Notes: a model not told the origin generated them from the sequence alone. Positions 1-6,442 are shown, counted from the first letter of the stretch. The stretch is DNA of 6,791 bases from a bacterium (GCA_021790555.1 JAJYGY010000351.1:1-6791), one strand, 5' to 3'. Made by a program: numbers and translations.

Positions 1-150
1 ACTGGCCGAGGGGGTGGAGCTGGGAGTGGCCGTGGGCGTGGCTGTCGGGGTCGAGGTGGCGGTGTCTGTCGCGGTCGCCGAAGGCGTGGCCGTGGGCGTG
101 GCGGAAGGCGTGGGCGAGGCCGTGGGGGTCGAGGTGGGCGTGGCCGTGGG
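1..150 (-). repeat. Degenerate Thr/Pro-rich linker repeat inside the giant surface protein
   Basis: Read on the minus strand, this stretch encodes residues 1176-1225, almost entirely Thr, Pro, Ala and Ser in units such as PTAT, PTST and PSAT. At DNA level the 17-mer GTGGCCGTGGGCGTGGC occurs at 26-42 and again at 86-102, exactly 60 bp apart, with a third related copy around 131-150. Such linkers usually form an extended, possibly glycosylated stalk between extracellular domains. The repeat continues to the window edge, so its full length is unknown. Confidence 0.8.
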
Positions 151-3100
151 AAGCGCCCAGACCAGGATGGCGCCGTCCGCGGCCAGGGACCTGGAACCCA
201 GCCCGTCGCCGGCCTGCAGGGTGACGGAGCCGGCCTGGCTGTAGGTTTCGTCGGGAATGGAGGCCAGGCCCGGGCTCATGTCCAGCCAGGACAGCCCGAG
301 GGTTCCGCCGCCGCCCAGGGCCGTCAGGGTGACGGAGGAGGCTCCGGAGCGGGTGTTGCCCCAGGCGTCCATGGCCGCCACGGTGACCGGGAAATAGGAT
401 CCCACCGGCGCCGAAACAGGCTGGTACACCACGTACCGCGAGAGCGGGCCGGGGGAGACGGCCAGGGCCTGGGTGGCGGTGGTGAGGGACCCGAAGTTTC
501 CGTCCTCGGCCCAGGTCTCGATGGTCTGGGCGCGGTCATAGGTCTGGCCCGAAAGGGTGCCCGTGCCCGAGGAGGTGTCCACCGACCGGATCCCGAGCGG
601 GGAGCCGCCGGGGCCGCCGGCCGAAAGGCTGACGCTGAGGGCCACCGAGGCGGAGCCGTCCGTGGTGTTGCCGAAGCGGTCCACGGCCGTGACGGCCATG
701 GGGAAGGGCACGCCGGCAGTGGCCGAGGCCGGCTCGGCCACGGTGTATCCTGCCAGGGCCCCGGCCACCGGCGTGATGCCCACGGAGGAGGCGGAAAGCC
801 CGCCGTCGGAGGCGCGCAGGAAGACCCCTTCGCTGCGGGTGTAACATTCGTTGAAGACGGCCACTCCGCGCAGGTAGCCGGGAGAAGCCAGGCACAGGGA
901 GCCGTTGCCCTGGGTGGAGGGGCTGGCGTTGAGCAGGGCCCGCAGGCCGGCGCCGCCGGAATAGAGCGTGGCCGTGTTGTTGTTGGCGTCCAGGGCGACC
1001 ACGGTCACGGAAAAGGGCGCGCCCGCCACCGGCGTGGTGTCGGAGACGGCGATGGCCAGGTGGGTGGCCGGCCCGGCCACCTGCAGCAGCCCGGTCCTGG
1101 CCGAGACCCCGGTGTCGTTGAGCTGGGCGCCGCTGTAGGCGTCCGTGCCGCCCACCACGCCGTTGACGGTCCAGGCCTGGGTGGCGGTCGCGGGCAGGAT
1201 CGTCACGTTGAAGAGGATCCGGGCCTGGCCGCCGGCCGGCACCACGGTGGGGTTGGAGGCGGCCGGCGAGGCCGTGAAGCTCAAGGGGGCGGCGGCGCCG
1301 TCGAAGGTGAGGAAGGTGCGGGAGGGCGACAGCGCCAGGTCGGCGTCGGTGCCGCCGGTGTTCACCACCGTCATGGTGACCGGGAAGGGCCCTTCGCCCT
1401 GGGAGGCCTCGTAATAGGAGGGGCTGATGGAGGAGACCTGCAGGGCGGCCTGGTAGAGGTACACGTTGAGGGTGCCGGCCGACAGGTCCCCTGCGTCGTC
1501 CTGGGCCGTGACGGTGACCCCGGCGTTGCCGGTGGGCGAGCTGTCCTTGTAGTAGAAGCGCCCCTGGCCCTGCGAAAGGGGCAGGTCCACGCTGGAGCCG
1601 AAATGGGTTCCGTCCAGGGAGAAGGACACCGTGGGCGCGGCGCAGGAGACCGTGACCGTGTCCGAGGAGGGCCCCAGGTAGGCCGGGTTGTTGCCGTCCG
1701 CGGCGTCGACGATGATGGAGGTGGCCACGTCCACGCCCGTGGTGGAGGGGTCGGGCGACATCAGCAGGCGGGTGGGATTGGCGTCCGTCACGTTCAGCAT
1801 GGCGGGTTTCAGCCCCGGATAGGTGGCGCGGATGTAGTTGGAGTTGGTGGGGGCCCAGCCGGCGGTGAAGGTGTCGGAAGCCTGGCCCTGGAACCCGGTG
1901 GTGGCGGACCCGGCGGAAAGGCTTCCCCCTCCGGCGGCCACCTCGAAGGACACGGCCGCGCTGGAGATGGGGTTGAAATAGGCGTCTTCCACCTCGGCCA
2001 TCAGGGTGGACTGCCCCTTGGGCAGCACGGCCACCGGGTCCGCCCAGCCCGTCACCAGGGCGGGCGGGCCGGCCACGATCAGCGGCTGGGCCGACGCGCC
2101 CGCCAGGCCCGCGGCCGAGGCCGTAACCGTGGGGCTGCCTGCCTGGGTGTCGCGGTAGAGCACGTCCAGGGTGCCGTCGGCCAGGGGCACGCTGGTCACC
2201 GAGGCCCAGGAGAAGCCCCCGTCCAGGGAGAACTGGCCGCCCGGGGAGGTGCTGGTGAGGGTGACCGAGGCGGCCGAAAAGGCGGGGCGCCCCAGCGAAT
2301 CCACGGCCGTGCCGGTCAGCGCCAGGGCCGACCCGGCCACGCCCTGGGAGGCAAGGTACAGCTGGAGGCCGGCGGCCGGGCTGGGATTGATGACGATGGC
2401 CGCCTGGGTGGCGGCCAGGGGCGAGGAGCCGGACAGGTCGGCGGCCCTCAGGATGGCGGTGCGGTAGCCGCCCGCGGTGATCTCCACCCAGAAGGGCGCC
2501 GGGCCGGAAGAGGGGCTGGCCGTGACGCCCGAGGCGCTGGAGACGAAGACGGTCCCGTCCAGGGAAAGCTGGATGCCGGAATCGGAGCTGGTCACCCCGG
2601 CCGAGCGGGACGTGTCCACGCCGTTGCCCTGGGCGTCCTGGGCCCACAGGTCCAGGGCCGTGGGGGCGGCCCCCACCACGTAGATCTGGTGGGGCGCGTC
2701 CAGGCGCCAGGAGACGGCCGAAGTGGGCTGGAACTGGACGGAGGTGGAGGCGGAGAAGGGCCCGGCCACGGCGCTGATGAGCCCGTCCCCCGAGACGGTG
2801 GAAACCACCGTGGCGGTCAGCCGGCCGGTGGAATCGGTGTACCCGGCCGAGGGGCTGAGGATGTCCTGGCCCCGGTTGGAGGAGAGCACCACGTTGGCGT
2901 TGGGGATGGGCTCCCCGCCAGGGCCGGTGAACCGGACGGTGACCGTCACGGCGCTGAACCCGTCGGCCGGGGCCGAGGCCGGCGAGGCCGAGGCCGCCAG
3001 GCCGCCGGCGATGGCCAGGGAGCTTTGCAGGGCCGTGTCCGGCGCGGCGCCGCTGAAGTGGGTGGTGCTGGAACTGGCCCCCAGGGGAAGCAGGGAGCTG

Positions 3101-3675
3101 TCGTCGCCGTAGAGGGTGGTCAGGGTGACGCCGTAGGCGTTGGTGAGCTGAATGTTGTCGAAATAGCCGTTGTACCAGCCGGCCAGGTTGGCCGGCGCGC
3201 CGTTGATGCCGTTGCCGGTGTCGTTGGAAAGGCAGACTTCCTGGTACTGCCTTCCCGCGGCCGAGCCCACGTCGAAGACGCGGTGGTACCAGCGGCCCGT
3301 GGCGTAGGACGACACGTTGGCGTAGGGGTGCACGCGCAGGTAGTTCTGGTCGCGGATGTAGGAGCCCAGCGGGGAGGTGTAGTCGCGCATGTCGGTGAAG
3401 CCCGCTCCGGTGAAGTCGGCGCTGCCGCAATATTCGGCCGAGTCGTAGGGGATGAACTCGTCGAACTGCAGGTAGCAGCTGGGCGGGATGGGCGTGTTGG
3501 TGAGGGACTGGTAGAAATCGATATAGGAGATGTAGTAGGTGTTGGGGGAGGGATAGTACGAACTCATCATGATGGGCGTGTGATAGGTGGCCGCCTGGAT
3601 GGGCAGGCAGGCGCAAAGCCAGAGTGCCATCATCAGCCATGATTTCAAGGGAAGAAACTGTTTAAATATTTTCAT
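1..3675 (-). CDS. Giant secreted multi-Ig-domain surface protein, 5' part (1,225 codons, runs off the left edge)
   Basis: The frame from the ATG at 3675 is open without a stop to base 1, so the C-terminus lies outside the window. A GAGG ribosome site (3681-3684) sits 5 nt before the ATG. Residues 1-29 look like a Sec signal peptide: Lys-containing start, hydrophobic core, likely cut near PIQA. Residues about 40-190 are rich in Tyr, Asp and Asn and end in a WYNGYFDNIQLT stretch typical of jelly-roll or lectin-like domains. Residues 222-313 match the bacterial Ig-like 1 (invasin/intimin) pattern. More Ig-like modules follow. Modules near 434-533 and 634-740 share an FSLDG...F...PL...G..(L/F).Y(R/K)D motif. 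Residues 744-866 resemble a CARDB-like module. Three tandem modules (870-1175) repeat AG.PF.VTV.A.D..GN at a spacing of 103-104 residues. A Thr/Pro/Ala/Ser-rich linker starts at 1176. No catalytic motif is visible. An adhesin or cell-surface role is inferred. The missing C-terminus probably holds the anchoring or sorting domain. Confidence 0.88.
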   Translation of the reverse strand, partial: MKIFKQFLPLKSWLMMALWLCACLPIQAATYHTPIMMSSYYPSPNTYYISYIDFYQSLTNTPIPPSCYLQFDEFIPYDSAEYCGSADFTGAGFTDMRDYTSPLGSYIRDQNYLRVHPYANVSSYATGRWYHRVFDVGSAAGRQYQEVCLSNDTGNGINGAPANLAGWYNGYFDNIQLTNAYGVTLTTLYGDDSSLLPLGASSSTTHFSGAAPDTALQSSLAIAGGLAASASPASAPADGFSAVTVTVRFTGPGGEPIPNANVVLSSNRGQDILSPSAGYTDSTGRLTATVVSTVSGDGLISAVAGPFSASTSVQFQPTSAVSWRLDAPHQIYVVGAAPTALDLWAQDAQGNGVDTSRSAGVTSSDSGIQLSLDGTVFVSSASGVTASPSSGPAPFWVEITAGGYRTAILRAADLSGSSPLAATQAAIVINPSPAAGLQLYLASQGVAGSALALTGTAVDSLGRPAFSAASVTLTSTSPGGQFSLDGGFSWASVTSVPLADGTLDVLYRDTQAGSPTVTASAAGLAGASAQPLIVAGPPALVTGWADPVAVLPKGQSTLMAEVEDAYFNPISSAAVSFEVAAGGGSLSAGSATTGFQGQASDTFTAGWAPTNSNYIRATYPGLKPAMLNVTDANPTRLLMSPDPSTTGVDVATSIIVDAADGNNPAYLGPSSDTVTVSCAAPTVSFSLDGTHFGSSVDLPLSQGQGRFYYKDSSPTGNAGVTVTAQDDAGDLSAGTLNVYLYQAALQVSSISPSYYEASQGEGPFPVTMTVVNTGGTDADLALSPSRTFLTFDGAAAPLSFTASPAASNPTVVPAGGQARILFNVTILPATATQAWTVNGVVGGTDAYSGAQLNDTGVSARTGLLQVAGPATHLAIAVSDTTPVAGAPFSVTVVALDANNNTATLYSGGAGLRALLNASPSTQGNGSLCLASPGYLRGVAVFNECYTRSEGVFLRASDGGLSASSVGITPVAGALAGYTVAEPASATAGVPFPMAVTAVDRFGNTTDGSASVALSVSLSAGGPGGSPLGIRSVDTSSGTGTLSGQTYDRAQTIETWAEDGNFGSLTTATQALAVSPGPLSRYVVYQPVSAPVGSYFPVTVAAMDAWGNTRSGASSVTLTALGGGGTLGLSWLDMSPGLASIPDETYSQAGSVTLQAGDGLGSRSLAADGAILVWALPTATPTSTPTASPTPSATPTATPSATATDTATSTPTATPTATPSSTPSAS

Positions 3676-3700
3676 GTTAACCTCAATGTGTCCAAAAATA

Positions 3701-3730
3701 ATTAGTGGTCGATATTAAACCACTTGTGAA
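3701..3730 (-). promoter_or_regulatory. Putative sigma70-type promoter of the giant surface-protein gene
   Basis: On the minus strand TTCACA (3730-3725; 5 of 6 matches to TTGACA) is followed after 18 bp by ACTAAT (3706-3701; 4 of 6 matches to TATAAT). This would start transcription near 3694, about 20 bp before the ATG. The centre of the CRP-type palindrome (3755.5) would then lie close to -61, the usual class I activator position. The -10 is weak, which fits an activator-dependent promoter, but other AT-rich hexamers nearby (for example TTTAAT) could serve instead. Confidence 0.4.
3704..3724. promoter_or_regulatory. Inverted repeat AGTGGT-N9-ACCACT within the promoter
   Basis: Six-base arms at 3704-3709 and 3719-3724 are perfect reverse complements around a 9-nt AT-rich centre. 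They lie in the spacer and -10 of the proposed promoter, where a repressor operator would act. Arms this short can arise by chance. Confidence 0.3.
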
Positions 3731-3743
3731 AATGCAAATGGCA

Positions 3744-3767
3744 ATTGTGTGATGTAGGTCACACAAT
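3744..3767. promoter_or_regulatory. CRP-family binding site (perfect TGTGA-N6-TCACA palindrome)
   Basis: ATTGTGTGA (3744-3752) and TCACACAAT (3759-3767) are exact reverse complements around a 6-bp centre. This contains the full TGTGA-N6-TCACA consensus bound by CRP and several CRP-like regulators. It lies 68 bp upstream of the ATG of the giant surface-protein gene. The other neighbour is only the 3' end of the phosphatase gene, so the site most likely serves the giant gene. Which CRP-family member binds is not known from the sequence. Confidence 0.75.
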
Positions 3768-3811
3768 ATGGCAGAATCTAACCATTTCGGCGGAATTAGT
3801 CCAGTTAAATT

Positions 3812-3825
3812 TTGATTAAGATCAA
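3812..3825. promoter_or_regulatory. FNR-family binding site (perfect TTGAT-N4-ATCAA palindrome)
   Basis: TTGAT (3812-3816), TAAG, ATCAA (3821-3825) is an exact match to the FNR/DNR/ANR anaerobox. It lies in the noncoding gap between the phosphatase stop and the giant surface-protein gene. Its centre (3818.5) is 63 bp from the centre of the CRP-type site, about six helical turns, so both proteins would bind the same face of the DNA. It could instead form a weak 5-bp hairpin after the phosphatase gene, but no U-run or GC-rich stem supports a terminator. Confidence 0.6.
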
Positions 3826-3847
3826 GATTGAGATTTCTGGGGAGGGA

Positions 3848-5164
3848 TTACTGCCAAACCACCCGGTTGGAATCCAATTCCAGGTCCAGAAGAGGGCCCT
3901 TGCCGGGCAGGCAAAGGCTTCCGTTTTTCGAGGCGTGGAACGCGGGCGGAAGGTCTTGCACAGGGCTCCAGCTTGTCAGGCACACCGGCTGTTGAAGTCC
4001 CTGGCCGGAAATGAGGATATCCGAACCCTTGGACCTCAGGATCAGGCGCAGCCCCGAGCTGGGATGAAGCGGAAGGTAGACCTGGAAGTGGGCGTGCACC
4101 TCCACGAAGGCGCCCCTCAGGTGGTGCAGCAGGTCGGTCTGCACAAGGGGCTGGTCCGGCGCCGGGTCCAGGTCCTTTTCCTCAAGCAGGCTCTTGGCGC
4201 CGGGGAAACCGAAGCCGTTCACCGTGGAGGCCACCACGATGGGTTCTGCCTGGTCGCGGAATTGCAGGTGGATGTGGCCGGGCGAGGCGTCCAGGAAGAA
4301 GACGCGGTCCTGGCCCGGGTTTTTCCAGGGGAAGATCCGCTGGGTGGCGTTTTGGGCCGGATGCATCCGGGAGGCGGGCAGCCAGACGCACACCCGGTCC
4401 TCGTACACCGGCGTGGAGAACAGGAAGCCCAGGACCAGCAGCAGGGCAAGGCCCAGGCCCAGGCTGATGGCCTTCCAGGGAGCCAGGGGCTGGAAACGGG
4501 CGCCGGGCCTGCGGCGGGCCAGGGGGCTCAGGGCCGCGGCAAGGGTGAACATGACGGCCCCGCAAAGCAGTCCGTCGGAGGGGAAATGGGCCCCCTGGGC
4601 CACCCGGGCCACGGCCAGGGCCAGGCCGAAGACGATTCCGAAGACCAGGCCGAGCCAGCGCGTCCAGCCCGTCAGCAGGAAGAACAGGCACAGGAACAGG
4701 AAGCCCATGGAACAGTGGCCGCACAGGAAGGACCTGCCCTTGCCCGGAATGCCCATCTGGAAGGGCTTGAGGTAGTGCCAGGTGCCGCTGAAGGCCGTCA
4801 CCTCCTCGGGCCGGGGCCGCCCCATCAGGCCCTTGGCCAGCACGTTGATGACCAGGCCCGGCCCCAGGGCCAGCAGCAGCACCACGTACAGGCAGGGCCA
4901 GCGCCAGGCGGCCCAGCGCTCCTTCCAGAACGAGGCGCCCAGGCCCAGGGCCGCCAGCACGGAAAGGAGGATGGCGGGCAGGGTTCCGAAGCGGTACAGG
5001 AAGTACCAGGGCTGCGTGTGGTCGAAGGGCCAGTGGTTGTCGCCCGGGCTGTAGGCGACGCGGGTCAGGGACAGGTCCAGCGGATAGATCCAGAACAGCA
5101 GGGTGACGGCCACGACGAGGAAGAGGCCGACGGTGACCGGGACCGAGACGCGGGGCTTTTCCAT
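3848..5164 (-). CDS. PAP2-family membrane phosphatase with extra C-terminal domain (438 aa)
   Basis: This is an integral membrane phosphatase of the PAP2 (type 2 phosphatidic acid phosphatase) superfamily, which removes phosphate from lipid phosphates or isoprenyl diphosphates at the membrane. All three signature motifs are present: K111-x6-R118-P119, a variant of PSGH reading LCGH with His150, and R187-x5-H193-x3-D197, where the usual Ser before Arg187 is Ala. Hydrophobic segments lie near 8-27, 60-78, 90-110, 152-167, 169-187, 199-214 and 232-250. After the last one, residues 251-438 form a soluble, probably extracytoplasmic and beta-rich domain that I do not recognise. PAP2 proteins of this kind are usually about 200-280 aa. 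The ATG at 5164 was chosen because it follows AAGGA (5175-5179), starts right before the first membrane helix and leaves 17 bp after the SDR stop. The frame is open further upstream only because it overlaps the SDR gene. The substrate is unknown. Confidence 0.88.
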   Translation of the reverse strand: MEKPRVSVPVTVGLFLVVAVTLLFWIYPLDLSLTRVAYSPGDNHWPFDHTQPWYFLYRFGTLPAILLSVLAALGLGASFWKERWAAWRWPCLYVVLLLALGPGLVINVLAKGLMGRPRPEEVTAFSGTWHYLKPFQMGIPGKGRSFLCGHCSMGFLFLCLFFLLTGWTRWLGLVFGIVFGLALAVARVAQGAHFPSDGLLCGAVMFTLAAALSPLARRRPGARFQPLAPWKAISLGLGLALLLVLGFLFSTPVYEDRVCVWLPASRMHPAQNATQRIFPWKNPGQDRVFFLDASPGHIHLQFRDQAEPIVVASTVNGFGFPGAKSLLEEKDLDPAPDQPLVQTDLLHHLRGAFVEVHAHFQVYLPLHPSSGLRLILRSKGSDILISGQGLQQPVCLTSWSPVQDLPPAFHASKNGSLCLPGKGPLLDLELDSNRVVWQ

Positions 5165-5181
5165 GGAGGGGGATTCCTTCC

Positions 5182-5919
5182 TCAGTTCGCCAGCGTCCTG
5201 CCGCCGTCCACGGGCAGGATCGCGCCGGTGATGTAGTCGCTTTCGGCCAGGAAGCGCACGGCCCTGGCGACCTCGTGGGCTCCGCCCAGGCGCTTGAGCA
5301 GCGTGCGCTTCAGGCTGGAACGCTTCTGGGCCGCGGTGGCGCCTTCGCCCATGACCATGGGCCCCGGCGCCACGCAGTTGACCAGCACGTGGGGGGCCAG
5401 GCGCCGGGCCGAGGCGCGGGTGAGCTGCAGAAGGCCCGCCTTGGAAAGGGAATAGGGCAGGGCGCCCGGCCAGGCCAGCGCGCCGCCCACGTCGCCGATG
5501 TTGATGACGCGGGCGTCGCGCTTCTTGCGGTGGTTCCACAGGCCCAGGGCCTTGGTGAGCAGGGCCGGGGCGCGCAGGTTCACCTCGTAGGGCCAGTCGA
5601 AGTCGCGCTGGGAGGCCTTTTCAAGCGGGACCTGGGGGAAGACGGCCGCCGAGTTGACCAGCACGTCGCAGGCCTTGAAGTCGCGCAGGACCCTGCGGGC
5701 CAGGGATTCCACCTCGGCGGGCTTGGAAAGGTCGGCCCGGTAGAGGCGGCAGGCGCAGCCCAGGCGCACGATGTCCTTGCGGGCCTCCCCGGCCTCCTTT
5801 TCCGACTGGTTGTAGTGCAGGGCGATGGAACTGCCCGCGCGGGCCAGTTCCAGGGCGATGGCCCGACCCAGGCGCTTGGCCCCGCCGGTCACCAGGCTCA
5901 CTTTTCCGTTCAGGTTCAT
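5182..5919 (-). CDS. Short-chain dehydrogenase/reductase, pteridine reductase-like (245 aa)
   Basis: This is an NAD(P)H-dependent Rossmann-fold reductase of the classical SDR family. The nucleotide-binding motif TGGAKRLG is at residues 11-18, ADL at 62-64 and the NNAG-equivalent reads NSAA (89-92). The active site has Y156-x3-K160. The usual catalytic Ser is replaced by Asp143, 13 residues before the Tyr. That spacing matches the Asp-Tyr-Lys triad of trypanosomatid pteridine reductase PTR1, and HYNQS (35-39), CDVLVN (84-89) and YITG near the C-terminus also resemble that group. It may therefore reduce dihydropteridines or dihydrofolate, but many SDRs of this type have untested substrates. The ATG at 5919 follows GGAGG (5924-5928); an in-frame ATG 12 codons upstream lies over the promoter -10 and is unlikely. 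The gene is first in an operon with the PAP2 phosphatase. Confidence 0.9.
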   Translation of the reverse strand: MNLNGKVSLVTGGAKRLGRAIALELARAGSSIALHYNQSEKEAGEARKDIVRLGCACRLYRADLSKPAEVESLARRVLRDFKACDVLVNSAAVFPQVPLEKASQRDFDWPYEVNLRAPALLTKALGLWNHRKKRDARVINIGDVGGALAWPGALPYSLSKAGLLQLTRASARRLAPHVLVNCVAPGPMVMGEGATAAQKRSSLKRTLLKRLGGAHEVARAVRFLAESDYITGAILPVDGGRTLAN

Positions 5920-5937
5920 GGTCCCTCCAGGCTGGGC

Positions 5938-5967
5938 AGTATAGCCAGCCCCCAAGGCGTTTGTAAA
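5938..5967 (-). promoter_or_regulatory. Promoter of the SDR-PAP2 operon
   Basis: On the minus strand TTTACA (5967-5962) and TATACT (5943-5938) are separated by 18 bp, each with 5 of 6 matches to the sigma70 consensus. Transcription would start near 5931, giving a leader of about 11 nt that just contains the GGAGG ribosome site. Confidence 0.6.
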
Positions 5968-5989
5968 GCGCCCAGGAGGGTTGTATCAT
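5961..5989 (+). promoter_or_regulatory. Divergent promoter for the DUF486 gene
   Basis: TTGTAA (5961-5966) and TATCAT (5984-5989) are 17 bp apart, with 4 and 5 matches to the sigma70 hexamers. The -35 overlaps the -35 of the oppositely directed SDR promoter, so the two are unlikely to fire at the same time. The leader that follows contains a run of eight C (6004-6011). Confidence 0.45.
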
Positions 5990-6031
5990 CCCGGGAGCCA
6001 GATCCCCCCCCATTTTCCGGAGGCAATCCCG

Positions 6032-6295
6032 ATGAAGACCGCCGCCCTCACCGTGCTCCTGCTGGTGGGAAGCAACACTTTCATGATCACGGCCTGGTAC
6101 TGGCACCTGAAATTCGAAAACCGCCCCATCTGGCTGGTCATCCTCATCAGCTGGGGCATCGCCTTCTTCGAGTACTGCCTGCAGGTGCCGGCCAACAGAT
6201 GGGAGTCGGGCGGCGCGGCGAGCATGCGCTTCGCCGCGTCAATCAACGACGAGCAAAGAGATGCCTTGGAGTTGAACTTGACACTCGTATTTTAG
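6032..6295 (+). pseudogene. Truncated DUF486 (DMT-family) small membrane protein
   Basis: The ATG at 6032 follows GGAGG (6019-6023, 8-nt spacing). Residues 1-56 match the start of DUF486 proteins closely: a first membrane helix (about 4-22), the AWYWHLKF loop, a second helix (about 33-50) and FEYCLQVPANR. Intact members are about 110 residues with four helices, and the signature continues with an IG.....F..AQLK.IQE stretch. Here the match stops at Arg56 (codon 6197-6199). The next 31 residues to the TAG at 6293 are unrelated and hydrophilic. None of the three forward frames after 6199 restores the missing half, so this is a truncation or replacement rather than a frameshift. The missing half is not seen elsewhere in the window. 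The protein may still be made, but half of its membrane domain is lost. The function of DUF486 is not established. Confidence 0.75.
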
Positions 6296-6304
6296 TGGTA
6301 TAAC
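6278..6304 (+). promoter_or_regulatory. Extended -10 promoter of the antitoxin module
   Basis: TTGACA (6278-6283) is a perfect -35. TATAAC (6299-6304) is preceded by TG one base away (6296-6297), an extended -10, with a 15-bp spacer. An alternative -10, TAACAT at 6301-6306, gives a 17-bp spacer. The promoter overlaps the last codons and stop of the truncated DUF486 gene. Local composition is much richer in AT than the genes to the left. Confidence 0.65.
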
Positions 6305-6313
6305 ATTGTTATA
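6299..6313. promoter_or_regulatory. Operator palindrome TATAACA-T-TGTTATA over the -10
   Basis: The 7-bp arms (6299-6305 and 6307-6313) are perfect reverse complements around one base and cover the -10 hexamer and the likely start point. HigA-type antitoxins repress their own operons by binding palindromes in this position, so this is the probable site of the HTH protein encoded at 6443-6766. Confidence 0.65.
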
Positions 6314-6426
6314 GTAAAGAAGGTTTTGCCCTGTTTGAGGAGAACAAGAGGGAAGCGGCCGACATCTCCAAGCAGCAGTTGGATCAACTGGGACACGCAA
6401 TGAAAGGGGCCTTGAAGGGCGCTTAA
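6304..6426 (+). pseudogene. Possible C-terminal remnant of a RelE/HigB-type toxin
   Basis: Between the operator and the antitoxin, one frame is open from 6304 to the TAA at 6424-6426 (40 codons). It has no ATG, GTG or TTG at a sensible place near its start. Its peptide contains ALFEENKREAADISKQQLDQL, which has the shape of the final strand and helix of RelE/HigB-type toxins (hydrophobic strand, then K/N-rich turn, then (D/N)IS..QL..L). Toxins of that family are about 90-115 aa, so if this is one, roughly the first two thirds are gone. Alternatively a CTG at 6334-6336, preceded by a GAAGG, could start a small protein of about 31 aa. The assignment rests on a short, remembered pattern and on position in the module, so it is tentative. 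Confidence 0.35.
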
Positions 6427-6442
6427 TGGAAAGGAAAGAGTC

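Noticed and set aside
14..244. Plus-strand Val/Gly-rich repeat frame
   Set aside because: It is the antisense reading of the Thr/Pro linker; the minus-strand reading is continuous with the surface protein.
536..3640. Minus-strand open frame of 1,034 codons overlapping the giant surface-protein gene
   Set aside because: Its product is Arg/His/Pro/Gly-rich without domains, while the frame from 3675 gives a signal peptide and Ig-like modules. It is a shadow frame caused by high GC.
1060..3642. Plus-strand open frame of 860 codons
   Set aside because: The product is a Gly/Val/Arg-rich low-complexity sequence antisense to the surface-protein gene, with no recognisable domain. GC-rich shadow.
3800..3847. 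Terminator after the phosphatase gene
   Set aside because: The only hairpin is the 5-bp AT-rich TTGAT/ATCAA pair without a U-run. It is better explained as an FNR-type site.
3812..5236. Plus-strand open frame of 474 codons opposite the phosphatase gene
   Set aside because: The product is Gln/Gly/Ala-rich and domain-free. The minus strand carries clear PAP2 motifs and membrane helices.
6271..6277. GTTGAAC, a match to the integron core site GTTRRRY beside the antitoxin module
   Set aside because: No matching RYYYAAC arm at a suitable distance, no attC-like stem and no second core after the antitoxin. A degenerate 7-mer is expected by chance.
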